A model generated the notes under the pieces. That model did not search any database, was not told the DNA's origin, and saw nothing but the letters and a program-made list of their open reading frames with translations. Both the position numbers and the translations under genes were made by a program. Shown piece by piece: positions 16,233-25,680 of a stretch of 32,156 nucleotides of DNA. Location: assembly GCA_050732775.1 (NCBI GenBank), contig JBOHRN010000044.1:1-32156 (forward strand), written 5' to 3'. Positions within the stretch are counted from its first letter, which is position 1; each line of letters begins with the position of its first letter. Source of the stretch: JBOHRN01 sp050732775 (GTDB lineage Bacteria > Gemmatimonadota > Gemmatimonadetes > Longimicrobiales > Longimicrobiaceae).

Positions 16233-17051
16233 GTGACGGCGCCCGCTCTTCACCACACCCTCGTGACGGCAGAGGGGGGCCGCCCCGGACGCTGGCTCCT
16301 CTTCTTGCACGGCATCTACGGGGCGGGGCGAAACTGGGCAACCATCGCCCGACGCTTGGTCGAGGAGCGGCCGGAGTGGGGCGCCGCGCTGGCCGACCTG
16401 CGCATGCACGGCCGCTCGCAAGGGTTCGGGCCACCCCACACCGTGGAGGCGGCCGCTAACGACCTTTACGCGCTCGCCGACGACCTTCCCGGCGGCGTGG
16501 CGGCGGTGCTGGGGCACTCGTTCGGCGGCAAGGTGGCGCTACGCTACGCGGCCGACGCGCCGGAGGGACTGAAACAGCTTTGGGTGATAGACTCTAGCCC
16601 CGCCCCCCGCGACCAGCCGGGCGGGAGCGCTTGGGAAGTTCTGGAGCAGGTGCGCGCCCGGCCCGCAGAGTTCACTTCGCGGGCAGAAGCCGTGAGTTGG
16701 TTGCGGGAAGAGGGGCATCCGGCCGGGGTGGCCCAGTGGCTCGCCACCAACCTAGAGCCGGAGGGGGGCCGCTACCTCTGGCGGCTCGACTGGGGGGTGA
16801 TGGAAGAGATGCTGCGCGACTTCTCGCGCGCCGATCTGTGGCGGCTCGTCGAAACCCCGCCGCAGGGGGTGGAGCTCCACTTCGTGTATGCCACCCGGGG
16901 CTCCGCGCTGGACGACGACGCCCGCGGGCGCCTGGAGCGGCTCGCGAGAGAGAGCGGCCGGATCTGGCTCCACCGCCTACCCGGTGGCCACTGGCTCCAC
17001 GCCGACAACCCCGAGGGGCTACTGGAGCTGCTTGGCTCGCGGCTCCCTTAG
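16233..17051 (+). CDS. Alpha/beta hydrolase, esterase YbfF-like
   Basis: A 272-residue cytoplasmic alpha/beta-fold hydrolase. The oxyanion motif is LLFLHGIYGAGRNW (23-36) and DLRMHGRS (55-62) is the strand-4 turn. The nucleophile Ser96 is in GHSFGGK, and the C-terminal His253 lies in PGGHWLHADNPEG. The DxRxHGxS pattern with GHSFGGKVA matches the YbfF/abhydrolase group acting on short acyl esters. The start is GTG with an AAGGGGCGGC site immediately upstream. It is divergent from the ABC transporter and about 60 bases before the histidine kinase. Confidence 0.88.
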   Translation: MTAPALHHTLVTAEGGRPGRWLLFLHGIYGAGRNWATIARRLVEERPEWGAALADLRMHGRSQGFGPPHTVEAAANDLYALADDLPGGVAAVLGHSFGGKVALRYAADAPEGLKQLWVIDSSPAPRDQPGGSAWEVLEQVRARPAEFTSRAEAVSWLREEGHPAGVAQWLATNLEPEGGRYLWRLDWGVMEEMLRDFSRADLWRLVETPPQGVELHFVYATRGSALDDDARGRLERLARESGRIWLHRLPGGHWLHADNPEGLLELLGSRLP

Positions 17052-17110
17052 CTTGCCCGCGGAGCCGCCGCGCGCGACATTTTCCTGCAACCTCTCGCGC
17101 AGTCCAAACC

Positions 17111-19024
17111 ATGCCACCGGTCCCTCCACCCCCACGCTCCGCACTCGAGCAGGTCCTCGACGGGCTTAGCGACGGCTTGGTGGTGCTCGACGGCGCCTGG
17201 CGCTACACCTACGCCAACCCCGCCGCGGGGCAGCTCCTGGAGCTCCCGCCCGGCGAGCTGCTGGGCAAGACTATCTGGACCCTCTTCCCCGAGCTCAAAG
17301 GGAGCGTGATCGAGCGGGAGCTACAGCGCGCGGTGCGGGAGGGGGTGCCGGTAAAGTTTGAGCGCTGGAACGACGCCCTCGAGCGCCGCTTTTCAATCAC
17401 CGCGTACCCGTCCGGCGGTGGTTTGGCGGTTTGCTTTCACGACCCCAGCGGCGAAAAAGAGTCGCTGCAGGAGCTGCACGAGCGGGAGGAGAGCTACCGG
17501 GGTCTGTTCGAGCGCATACCGGTGGGGCTCTACCGTAGCTTGCCCGGCGGCGAGGTGCTGGACGTAAATCCGGCCCTGGTCCGGCTCCTCGGCTACCCCG
17601 ACCGTGAAACCATACTGCGCCAGCCGGCCGAAGAGCTCTATCTGGACCCGGACGAGCGCCGGCGCTGGCAAGAGGCGCTGGAGAGAGAAGGGGTCTACAG
17701 CAGCGAAGAGACCTTGCGCCGCTTCGACGGCACCCGCGTCACCGTGCGCAGCGTGGCCCGGGTGATCCGCGACGATCAAGGGGGCGTCCTTTACTATGAG
17801 GGGGCGCTGGAGGACATCAGCGACCTGCGCCGGGCCGAGCGGGAGGCGCGCCAAGCTACCGAGGCCCTTTGGAAGAGCGAGGAACGGTTGCGCCAGGCCC
17901 AGAAGCTCGAGGCGGTGGCCCGGCTCACCGGCGGAGTTGCCCACGACTTCAACAACCTGCTCACCGTCATCAAGGGGAACCTCGAATTCGCCCTCGCAGC
18001 GCACACCGACGACGGCCCCTTGCGGGAAGACCTCGGCGAAATCAGCAAGGCGGCCGACCGCGCTTCCAACCTAACCCACCAACTCCTCGCCTTTAGCCGC
18101 AGACAGGTGAGGCGGCCGCGCGCCGTGGAGCTCAACCAGCTGGTCAGGGACAGCGCCAAAATGCTAGAGCGGGTAATCGGCGAAGACGTGACCCTGACCC
18201 TCGACTTGCGCGCCCAGCCGGGGTGGATCGTGGCCGACCCCGGACAGATCGCGGAGGTGCTCATGAACCTGGCGGTAAACGCTCGCGACGCCATGCCCGG
18301 CGGGGGCACCATCTGCCTCGAAACCAGCGACCTGGTGCTCGACGAGAGCCACGGCTGCGAGGTGCCCGGCCACGTCGCCGGCAGTGATTACCTGCGGCTC
18401 TCGGTGCGCGACACCGGCCACGGCATGGACCGGGAGACCCTCCGGCACATCTTCGAGCCCTTCTTCACCACCAAGGAGGTGGACAAGGGAACCGGATTGG
18501 GACTCTCCACCGTACACGGAATCGTGCTCCAGAGCGGGGGGTGCGTCCAGGTGGAGAGCAGTCCGGGAGAGGGGGCCGTGTTCCATCTACACCTACCGCG
18601 GGGAGAGCCGGGGTCCGGGCCCGAGGCGCTCCGCGAGCAAGCTGGCCGGAAAGGAGGAGGCGAGACCGTGCTGGTGGTAGAAGACGAAGACTTCGTGCGC
18701 GGCCTGATCGTGCGGGTGTTGGAACGGGCCGGGTACCGGGTGCTGGCCGCCACCAACGGACGGGAGGCGTTGCGGGTGGCTAGCGAACACCCCGGCCGCG
18801 TAGACCTCCTGCTGACCGACGTGGTAATGCCCGTGATGGGTGGCAAGCAGTCCGCCGAGCTCCTGAGCGCCCGGAACCCCGGGCTCAAGGTGGTCTACAT
18901 CTCGGGCTACACCGGCGACAGCGCCCCCGGGCCGGGGGGGTTGGAGCCGGGCGTCCGCTTTTTGCCCAAGCCGTTCGAGCCCGGCGAACTGACCCGCACG
19001 GTGCGGGAGGTGCTGGATGAATAG
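17111..19024 (+). CDS. PAS-PAS hybrid sensor histidine kinase with receiver domain
   Basis: A 637-residue soluble hybrid kinase with no membrane segment. Two PAS domains (about 10-115 and 128-240) are followed by a short coiled coil (about 240-270) and HisKA with the phospho-accepting His278 in GGVAHDFNNLL. The ATPase core has NLAVNARDAMPGG, DTGHGMD and FEPFFTTKEVDKGTGLGLST. A C-terminal receiver (about 518-637) has VVEDED, the phosphorylated Asp570 in LLTDVVMP, and the switch Lys in PKPFE. The HDFNNLL box marks the HisKA/HATPase class often found in soluble PAS hybrids. No response regulator with an output domain lies nearby, so the target is unknown. The start ATG lacks an obvious ribosome binding site. 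Confidence 0.92.
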   Translation: MPPVPPPPRSALEQVLDGLSDGLVVLDGAWRYTYANPAAGQLLELPPGELLGKTIWTLFPELKGSVIERELQRAVREGVPVKFERWNDALERRFSITAYPSGGGLAVCFHDPSGEKESLQELHEREESYRGLFERIPVGLYRSLPGGEVLDVNPALVRLLGYPDRETILRQPAEELYLDPDERRRWQEALEREGVYSSEETLRRFDGTRVTVRSVARVIRDDQGGVLYYEGALEDISDLRRAEREARQATEALWKSEERLRQAQKLEAVARLTGGVAHDFNNLLTVIKGNLEFALAAHTDDGPLREDLGEISKAADRASNLTHQLLAFSRRQVRRPRAVELNQLVRDSAKMLERVIGEDVTLTLDLRAQPGWIVADPGQIAEVLMNLAVNARDAMPGGGTICLETSDLVLDESHGCEVPGHVAGSDYLRLSVRDTGHGMDRETLRHIFEPFFTTKEVDKGTGLGLSTVHGIVLQSGGCVQVESSPGEGAVFHLHLPRGEPGSGPEALREQAGRKGGGETVLVVEDEDFVRGLIVRVLERAGYRVLAATNGREALRVASEHPGRVDLLLTDVVMPVMGGKQSAELLSARNPGLKVVYISGYTGDSAPGPGGLEPGVRFLPKPFEPGELTRTVREVLDE

Positions 19025-19045
19025 AACCGGCGCGTGAGCGCACCT

Positions 19046-19075
19046 TTGGCACGCCGTGCGGCCTCTTGCTAGACT
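19046..19075 (+). promoter_or_regulatory. Promoter for the zinc-ribbon / hydrolase / GDH genes
   Basis: TTGGCA (19046-19051) and TAGACT (19070-19075) lie 18 bases apart, which would start RNA near 19082, about 40 nt before the ATG. It probably serves the following string up to the glutamate dehydrogenase. Confidence 0.5.
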
Positions 19076-19121
19076 TCAGGACACGCGCTCCAACCGCGAA
19101 ACCACTGCCAGGAGACGATCC

Positions 19122-19436
19122 ATGGCGGAGGCACAAACTATCCGAAACGCCTTCGAGGTGATGATCGTGGCCCCGGCGGTGAACCGCGACGGAGAAGGCT
19201 ACCATCCAGGGCTTGCGCGAAAGCGGGCGCCGGATTCGTTTTATATCATGGAGCGACTAGGCGATTCGCCACCCCGCCAGCTAAAACGGTTCCGCCCATT
19301 CGGTACCCGGCGCGACGACCGGCGCGAAGCGCCGCCGATCTACTGGTGCGACTTGTGCGGCGGGCGGATGTACGAACGCAACTGCAAGATCGTCTGCCCC
19401 AACTGCGGGTATAAGAGAGATTGCTCCGACCCCTGA
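19122..19436 (+). CDS. Small zinc-ribbon protein, unknown function
   Basis: A 104-residue protein. The ATG at 19122 is set by AGGAGACGATCC upstream. The first half has no recognised domain (FEVMIVAPAVNRDGEGYHPG, and a basic RRDDRREAP stretch). The C-terminus is a four-Cys zinc ribbon: CDLCGG, then CPNCGYKRDC. Such ribbons bind zinc and often contact nucleic acid or a partner protein. The gene ends one base before the first possible start of the hydrolase gene, so the two are probably co-transcribed. I do not recognise the family. Confidence 0.8.
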   Translation: MAEAQTIRNAFEVMIVAPAVNRDGEGYHPGLARKRAPDSFYIMERLGDSPPRQLKRFRPFGTRRDDRREAPPIYWCDLCGGRMYERNCKIVCPNCGYKRDCSDP

Positions 19437-19490
19437 ATGCGCCGACAAACACGTCTCCTGGCGGGCTGCCCCCGTGCGCGAGCTGAGTCC

Positions 19491-20384
19491 ATGACCGGCA
19501 CCTACCGTCGCGGCCGCCCCGGAGTGGCTTCCCTGCTGCCCACCCTGCTCACCGTTGCTATTGGCTGGGGGTGCGGCGAGCCCGACGCCGGCCGCTCGGA
19601 CCAGGAGCGCCTAGACGCCACCGCCCGCGAACACGCCGGGGAAGGCCCCGCCGCGACCGGCGCCGTGCAAGAGCCGCGGGTGCGGGTCGCGGCCGACACC
19701 GTGGTCTACGGAGCCCTGGGCGAGCAAGAGCTGATCGGATACCTGGCCCGGCCGGCCGGCTCGGGCGGGGCCAATCTACCCGGACTGATCGTAATCCACG
19801 AGTGGTGGGGGCTCAACGACAACGTCCGCGCCATGACCCGGCGGCTGGCCGGAGAGGGGTACTCGGTGCTGGCGGTAGACCTCTTCGGCGGCGAAGTGGC
19901 CGATGACCCGCGCCGAGCACGTGGACTGGTGGAAGGGGTAATGTCCGAGCCCGACACCGCCCTGCTCAACCTGCGCGCCGCCGCTGATTTTCTGGTCGAG
20001 CGCCGGGCCGCCCGCGTCGGCATCCTGGGTTGGTGTTTCGGGGGCACTTGGAGCTGGCGCGGCGCCTTGGCCATGCCCGAACGGATCGACGCGGCCGTAG
20101 TCTACTACGGGCAGATCCCCATTTCGCGCGACGAACTGGAGCCGCTGGAGGTTCCCCTGCTGGGTATTTTTGGGGCCGAGGACCGCTCCATCCCCGTGAC
20201 CGACGTGCGCCGCTTCCAGGCCGCCCTGAATGAGCTCGACAAAGACGCCGAGGTGCGGGTGTACGGAAGAGCGGGACACGCCTTCGCCAACCCGTCGGGC
20301 GAGGCGTACCGGCCGGGAGCGGCGGAGGACGCCTGGGGGCGCACGCTGGACTTTTTGGAGCGCCACCTCGAACACCGCAGGTAA
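19491..20384 (+). CDS. Dienelactone hydrolase-family lipoprotein
   Basis: An exported 297-residue hydrolase. The N-terminus MTGTYRRGRP, a hydrophobic run and AIGWGC put a lipidation site at Cys28; the lipobox is imperfect. A low-complexity Ala/Glu linker leads to the alpha/beta domain. That domain has Glu104 in IHEWWGL, the nucleophile Cys182 in GWCFGG, Asp231 in FGAEDRSIP and His263 in GHAF, the full dienelactone hydrolase set. The family hydrolyses lactones and other activated esters; the natural substrate here is unknown. The ATG at 19491 is chosen because it starts a clean signal peptide. An in-frame ATG at 19437, abutting the previous stop codon, is the alternative. Confidence 0.85.
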   Translation: MTGTYRRGRPGVASLLPTLLTVAIGWGCGEPDAGRSDQERLDATAREHAGEGPAATGAVQEPRVRVAADTVVYGALGEQELIGYLARPAGSGGANLPGLIVIHEWWGLNDNVRAMTRRLAGEGYSVLAVDLFGGEVADDPRRARGLVEGVMSEPDTALLNLRAAADFLVERRAARVGILGWCFGGTWSWRGALAMPERIDAAVVYYGQIPISRDELEPLEVPLLGIFGAEDRSIPVTDVRRFQAALNELDKDAEVRVYGRAGHAFANPSGEAYRPGAAEDAWGRTLDFLERHLEHRR

Positions 20385-20492
20385 ACGTCTATCACGGCCC
20401 CCGTCCGCACCCCCGGCGGCCGCGCCGGGGTCACGGTTGACGAACTCTGCGACCATCTGAGCGCGTCGTACCGGGAAGAAAACGCCAGGGTA

Positions 20493-23400
20493 GTGTGCGA
20501 CTTCGCCCGGCTCTTCTACCGCAAAGCCCCGCCCCACATCCTGCGCGAGCGCGACCGTGACACCCTCTCCAAGCTCACCCTAGGTGCCTTCCGTTTCCTC
20601 GGGCGGGCGGGGGTCGAGGAGCCGTCGGTGCAGGTAATAAATCCCGAGGACGAAGGGTGGAGCGCACCGGTCACCGTGCTCCGCGCCGAGGTCGGCGACC
20701 GCCCCTTCATCGTCGACACCATCCGGGAGTACCTGAGCGCCGAGAACCTCCCGGTGCAACACTACATCTACCCGGTCCTGAGGGTCGAGCGGGGAGAGGG
20801 GGGAAAAATCCTCGCCGTGCAGCCCCCCAACGGCGGCGGTCAGGAGTCGCTGGTCCACTGCGAGATCCAGCGCGTCCACGAGGAAGAGGCCCGCGCGCGC
20901 ATCCAGGGCGAGGTGGCGCGCCGACTCTCCGACGTGGTCGCGGTCACCGATGACTTCCCCGCCATGATGGAGCAGGTAGACCGTACCATCGCGGTGGCTG
21001 AGCGGTACCGCGAGGGGTTTCCCGGGAGGGCGGGGGAGTTCGGAGAAGTAGCTGAGTTTCTGCGCTGGCTCAAGGACGAGAACTTTGTCTTTCTCGGCTA
21101 CCGGGGCTACGACGTGGTCAAGGACCAAAAGGGTGAGGTCTGCCTCTCGGTGGAGCCGGGGTCGGGGCTCGGCATCCTCCGCGACGAGGCCAGCTCGGCG
21201 TACGCAGGCCCCGTGTCCGTTGACCGGGTCCCGGACTCCCTGCGCCGCCGTATCTTAGCCGGACCCACCCTGATCGTCAGCAAGACCAACGCCGAATCCA
21301 CCGTCCACCGCCGCGCCCGCATGGACTATATCGGCGTCAAGAAGCTCGACGACGAGGGCAAGGTCGCGGGCGAACGCCGCTTGCTAGGGCTCTTCACCTC
21401 CAAGGCGTATCAGGAAGACGCCGAGGACATCCCCATCCTCCGCCACAAACTCCACCGCGTGCTGGACGACTCCGGGGCCCCGCCCGCATCCCACGACTAC
21501 AAGGAGATCATCACCATCTTCAACTCCTTCCCCAAGGAGGAGCTCTTCCAAGCCACCCCGGCAGAGATCTGGCAACAGGTGCGAGAGGTTCTTCCCCTCC
21601 TGTTCACCGATGACATCCGGGCGTGGACGCGGGCCGACCCCATGGGTCGCGGGGTGAGCGTTACCGTGATACTGCCGCGCGGCAGGTTCAGTGGCGAGGT
21701 CCGGCGCCGCATCCAGGAGGCGCTGGTGCGGAGGTTCCGGGGCCAGCTCCTCAACTACCACCTGGCCATGAGCGCGGGCGACCAGGCCCGGCTCCACTTC
21801 TTTCTAGCGGCCTCGCCGGAGCAGGTCGAAGGGGTAGACGCCGCGGAGATCGAGCGCGACGTCTACCGCATTCTCCGTTCCTGGGACGACCGCTTGGCCG
21901 AGCAGCTGGCTGAAAATCGGGACGAAGAGGAGGCGCAGACGCTCGCGCGCACTTACGGCCCGGCGTTCAGCGCCGAGTACCGCGCCGCCTTTCTCCCGGA
22001 GGTGGCCGCGGCCGACGTCCTGGAGATGGAGCGGATGCGGCGCGAGGAAACCAGCGTGGCCCTCACCCTCAGGGAACCTCGCGGCCGGGGCCGGGCCGAG
22101 GCGTTCGCCGGCACCACGGTACTCAAGCTGTACCTGCGCGATGAGGGGCTGATCCTGTCGGACTTTATGCCCATCCTGGAGAATACCGGCCTCCAGGTGG
22201 TCGAAGTGACCCCTTTCGCGGTCTCGGGGCCGGGGCTCCCCGCGTTTCACATCTACTCCTTCGCGGTGCAGGATCCGGGTGGTGAGCCGGTGCCGCTGGA
22301 GGGCTCGGACCGGCTCACCCACGCCATCCTGGCCGCCCGGCGCGGCGATACCCCCAACGACCCGCTCGCCGCATTGGTCTTACGGGCCGGGCTCAGCTGG
22401 CGCCAGGTAGACGTGCTGCGTACTTACGCCAACTACACCTTCCAGACCGGCGCGGTGCCCAGCCGCGTCTCTCTGATCCGCGCCCTCCTCGGCTACCCGA
22501 GCGCGGCCCGGCTCCTGGTGGATACCTTCCAGAACCGCTTTGATCCCGAAACCGAGAGCGGAAAGCGGAAAAGAGAAGGTGAGCGGCTGCGGCGGGAACT
22601 GCGCACCGTTCTCGACCGGGTAGAGTCGCTCACCGACGACCGGGCCTTGCGCCGCATGGCAGAGGTCATCGAGGCCACTACCCGTACCAACTACTTCCGC
22701 CACGGAGGCGACCGCCCCACCGTACGCAGCGGGGGGGCGCCTTACACCTCCATCAAGGTCCACTCCCCCTCGCTGGAGGAGCTGCGCGAGACCCGGCTCC
22801 TGTACGAAGTCTTTGTGTTCTCGGCCAATATGGAGGGGATCCACCTACGGGCTGCCCCTGTGTCGCGCGGGGGCATCCGCTGGTCAGATCGGCCCGACGA
22901 CTTTCGCACCGAGGTGTTGGGGCTGGTCCAGACCCAGGTGGTCAAGAACGCCGTCATCGTGCCCGGCGGCTCCAAGGGCGGTTTCGTGATAAAAAACGCC
23001 TCTCCCGACCGGAAAAGGGCGATGGAGCAGGCAGCCGCCCAGTACCAGACCCTGATCCGCGGACTGTTGGACCTTACCGACAATGTGGTAGACGGCGAAG
23101 TGGTCCCACCACCCGGGGTCGTCCGCCACGACGGCGACGACCCCTACCTGGTGGTGGCCGCCGACAAGGGGACCGCCCACCTCTCGGACACCGCCAACCA
23201 GGTGGCGGCCGAGTACGACTTCTGGCTGGGCGACGCCTTTGCCTCGGGCGGCTCCCAGGGCTACGACCACAAGCAGATGGGCATCACCGCGCGGGGGGCG
23301 TGGGAGTGCGTCAAGCGTCACTTCCGGGAGCTGGGCAAGGACATCCAAAACGAACCGTTCACGGTGGCCGGGATCGGCGACATGAGCGGCGACGTGTTCG

Positions 23401-25265
23401 GCAACGGCATGCTCCTCTCGCGCCAGATCAAACTGGTGGCCGCGTTTGACCACCGGCACGTCTTCCTCGACCCCAACCCCGACCCGGAGGCGTCGTACCT
23501 GGAGCGGGAACGGCTCTTCCGGCTCCCCGGCTCTAGCTGGGACGACTACGACCGCGGCGCCCTCTCCGAGGGGGGGATGATAGTGCCGCGCGGCTCCAAG
23601 GAGGTTTCCGTAGCGCCGGAAGCCCGCGAGGCGCTGGGGCTCGAGGGCAGCCCGGAGAAGCTGGATGGAGAGCAGCTGGTGCGGGCCGTGCTCAAGGCCC
23701 CCGTGGAACTCCTCTGGAACGGGGGCGTCGGGACCTACGTGAAGCATCCGGAAGAGCTCCACGCCCAGGTGGGAGACACGGCCAACGACCCGGTGCGGGT
23801 GGGCGCCGACGAACTGCGGGCCAAAGTGGTGGGCGAGGGCGGCAACCTCGGATTCACGCAGCGGGCGCGCGTTCTCTACGCGCTCGGCGGCGGCCGCCTC
23901 AACACCGACGCCCTGGACAACTCGGCCGGGGTGGGCATGTCGGACCACGAGGTAAACCTCAAGATCCTCCTGGACGACGCGGTAAAGGGAGGCCGCCTCA
24001 GCACGGACGAGCGGAACCGGCTCCTGGACGAGATGAGTGGAGAGGTTAGCAAGCTCGTTCTCGCTCATAGCGTGGGCCAGTCCCTGGCCGTGTCTCTAGA
24101 CGAAGTACGCAGCCGCGAGCGGCTCTGGGACTTCGCCGCGCTCATCAGTTCGCTGGAGCGGAAAGGGCTGGTCGACCGGGTCAGCGAGGAACTCCCCACC
24201 TCGGAGACCCTGCGCGAACGCGCCGAGGAGGGCATCGGCTTCTCGCGCCCCGCCCTGGCCGTTCTCCTTTCGCGAGTCAAACTCCACGCCAAAGCCGCCC
24301 TCCTGGACTCACCCCTCCCCGACGACCCGGTGAGCTGGCGCTATCTGCAAGAGTACTTGCCCGCACCCGCGCGCACCGCCGCCGGCGAGGCCGGCGTCCG
24401 CGACCACCGGCTGCGCCGCGAAATCGTCGCCACCGGCGTGGTCAACGACCTGGTGGACCTGATGGGGTGCTCGTTCCTCTTCCGCACCTGCCGCGACAGC
24501 GGACACGACAGCGCCGGGGTGGCGCGCGCCTGGCTCATCGCCAGCGAGCTCGCGGGCGCCCCCGGCCTGCGAGCCGACCTGGCCTCCCTCGAAGAGACCG
24601 TGCCCTCCGAGACCGTCTACCGCTGGCTGTTCGGGCTGGCCCGGGTTCTGGAGGGCACTACCCACTGGGCGTTGGCCAACGTGGCGCCGGACGTACCCAC
24701 CGCCGCGGTAATCGTAGAGCACCGCGACGGGCTCTCCCGGCTCCAGCCCGAGTTTCCGCGGCTGGTGAGCGGCGAAGACCGCGACTTGTTTCTCCAGCGC
24801 CTGGATGAGTTGCGGGAAATCGGGGTCGAAGGAGCCCTGGCCGAGCGGCTCATCACCCTCCGATTTTTGCCCCAGCTGCTGGAGATCCTGCGCATCGCGC
24901 GGGAGAGCGGCACCGACGGGGTAGCCGCCGCGCGCTGCTACTACCTGGTCTCGGAACGCTTCTCTCTCGGACTTCTGGTGCGCGGCGCGAACCAAGCCGC
25001 GGGCGAGGACCACTGGGAAAAGCGCCACGCCGCGGAGTTGGCCGACGAAGCGGGCCGCGCCCGCCGCCAGCTCACCCGGCAGGTGTTGGCGTGCGTGGAG
25101 CGCGGCGGCGAGCCCGAGGCGTGCCTGCACCAGCTGGAGGAGTCGCGGGCGCGCGAGTTGGCCACCTACCGGCAGCTTCTCTCCGAGTTAGAAGGCGGCG
25201 AGGCGTGCCCGCTCGCCGCCTTTGCCGTCACCGTGCGGTCACTCCTGTCGGTAGCGGGGTTGTGA
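20493..25265 (+). CDS. gdh: NAD-dependent glutamate dehydrogenase, large (GDH2/180 kDa) type
   Basis: About 1,590 residues from the first normal start (GTG 20493). The enzyme oxidises L-glutamate with NAD+ to 2-oxoglutarate and ammonium, a catabolic role, in the cytoplasm as a large oligomer. The N-terminal half (to about 690) holds the ACT-like regulatory modules typical of this class. The catalytic core has GGIRWSDRPDDFRTEV, the active Lys828 in GGSKGGF, and GIGDMSGDVFGNGML. The NAD-binding part includes GEGGNLGFTQRARV and LNTDALDNSAGVGMSDHEVN. A helical C-terminal domain completes the family length (usual range 1,550-1,650). The same frame stays coding-like upstream, back to the previous gene's stop at 20384, without ATG, GTG or TTG. 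The true start may be non-canonical. It probably belongs to the 19122-19436 operon. Confidence 0.93.
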   Translation: MCDFARLFYRKAPPHILRERDRDTLSKLTLGAFRFLGRAGVEEPSVQVINPEDEGWSAPVTVLRAEVGDRPFIVDTIREYLSAENLPVQHYIYPVLRVERGEGGKILAVQPPNGGGQESLVHCEIQRVHEEEARARIQGEVARRLSDVVAVTDDFPAMMEQVDRTIAVAERYREGFPGRAGEFGEVAEFLRWLKDENFVFLGYRGYDVVKDQKGEVCLSVEPGSGLGILRDEASSAYAGPVSVDRVPDSLRRRILAGPTLIVSKTNAESTVHRRARMDYIGVKKLDDEGKVAGERRLLGLFTSKAYQEDAEDIPILRHKLHRVLDDSGAPPASHDYKEIITIFNSFPKEELFQATPAEIWQQVREVLPLLFTDDIRAWTRADPMGRGVSVTVILPRGRFSGEVRRRIQEALVRRFRGQLLNYHLAMSAGDQARLHFFLAASPEQVEGVDAAEIERDVYRILRSWDDRLAEQLAENRDEEEAQTLARTYGPAFSAEYRAAFLPEVAAADVLEMERMRREETSVALTLREPRGRGRAEAFAGTTVLKLYLRDEGLILSDFMPILENTGLQVVEVTPFAVSGPGLPAFHIYSFAVQDPGGEPVPLEGSDRLTHAILAARRGDTPNDPLAALVLRAGLSWRQVDVLRTYANYTFQTGAVPSRVSLIRALLGYPSAARLLVDTFQNRFDPETESGKRKREGERLRRELRTVLDRVESLTDDRALRRMAEVIEATTRTNYFRHGGDRPTVRSGGAPYTSIKVHSPSLEELRETRLLYEVFVFSANMEGIHLRAAPVSRGGIRWSDRPDDFRTEVLGLVQTQVVKNAVIVPGGSKGGFVIKNASPDRKRAMEQAAAQYQTLIRGLLDLTDNVVDGEVVPPPGVVRHDGDDPYLVVAADKGTAHLSDTANQVAAEYDFWLGDAFASGGSQGYDHKQMGITARGAWECVKRHFRELGKDIQNEPFTVAGIGDMSGDVFGNGMLLSRQIKLVAAFDHRHVFLDPNPDPEASYLERERLFRLPGSSWDDYDRGALSEGGMIVPRGSKEVSVAPEAREALGLEGSPEKLDGEQLVRAVLKAPVELLWNGGVGTYVKHPEELHAQVGDTANDPVRVGADELRAKVVGEGGNLGFTQRARVLYALGGGRLNTDALDNSAGVGMSDHEVNLKILLDDAVKGGRLSTDERNRLLDEMSGEVSKLVLAHSVGQSLAVSLDEVRSRERLWDFAALISSLERKGLVDRVSEELPTSETLRERAEEGIGFSRPALAVLLSRVKLHAKAALLDSPLPDDPVSWRYLQEYLPAPARTAAGEAGVRDHRLRREIVATGVVNDLVDLMGCSFLFRTCRDSGHDSAGVARAWLIASELAGAPGLRADLASLEETVPSETVYRWLFGLARVLEGTTHWALANVAPDVPTAAVIVEHRDGLSRLQPEFPRLVSGEDRDLFLQRLDELREIGVEGALAERLITLRFLPQLLEILRIARESGTDGVAAARCYYLVSERFSLGLLVRGANQAAGEDHWEKRHAAELADEAGRARRQLTRQVLACVERGGEPEACLHQLEESRARELATYRQLLSELEGGEACPLAAFAVTVRSLLSVAGL

Positions 25266-25350
25266 GCTAAGCCGGTACTTTTCGCTTATGTCGGCCAAAT
25301 CGACGCTGACGGTGAATTGAACCGCGCCTCGGGCGAGGACGCTGGAGGGA

Positions 25351-25668
25351 TCATGCATCGGGGATCTCCAGGCTCAGCACGTCGTAGTGCGTGACGAAGG
25401 GCTCCTTTTCGATCAGGAAGTCCCCGTCCTTCGGGTAGTAGCGGGCGCGCCTGACCTCGTCGCCGGCGAAGGCGCGGACGGTGTCGAGGCTGTCCCAGAA
25501 CGTGACGAGAAGAAAGTGCGCGAGGTCGGCCTCGGCGCGTCGCAGGAGATGGACGCCGCGATTGCCCGGCGTCGACTGGTAGTCGGGAACGCCGGTCTGG
25601 AGGAGAAAGGCGTGATAGGCGTCGGCCTTCTCGGCCGGGACGACACCGTGCCAGGTACGAGCGATCAT
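25351..25668 (-). CDS. Antibiotic biosynthesis monooxygenase (ABM)-fold protein
   Basis: A 105-residue ferredoxin-like ABM domain protein. The pattern MIARTWHGVVPAEKADAYHAFL, GNRGVHLLRR, FLLVTFWDSLDTVRAFAG and the later ARYYPKDGDFL fits the family's two beta-alpha-beta units. Members are quinol monooxygenases, heme-degrading enzymes or stress proteins without a known reaction; I cannot choose among these. It starts 12 bases past the azlD stop, in the same direction, so it is the third gene of that operon. Confidence 0.75.
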   Translation of the reverse strand: MIARTWHGVVPAEKADAYHAFLLQTGVPDYQSTPGNRGVHLLRRAEADLAHFLLVTFWDSLDTVRAFAGDEVRRARYYPKDGDFLIEKEPFVTHYDVLSLEIPDA

Positions 25669-25680
25669 GAGAGGTAAAGG

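Noticed and set aside
22884..24068. 394-codon minus-strand open frame inside the glutamate dehydrogenase gene.
   Set aside because: It has no recognisable motif and overlaps the most conserved part of a clear enzyme on the other strand.
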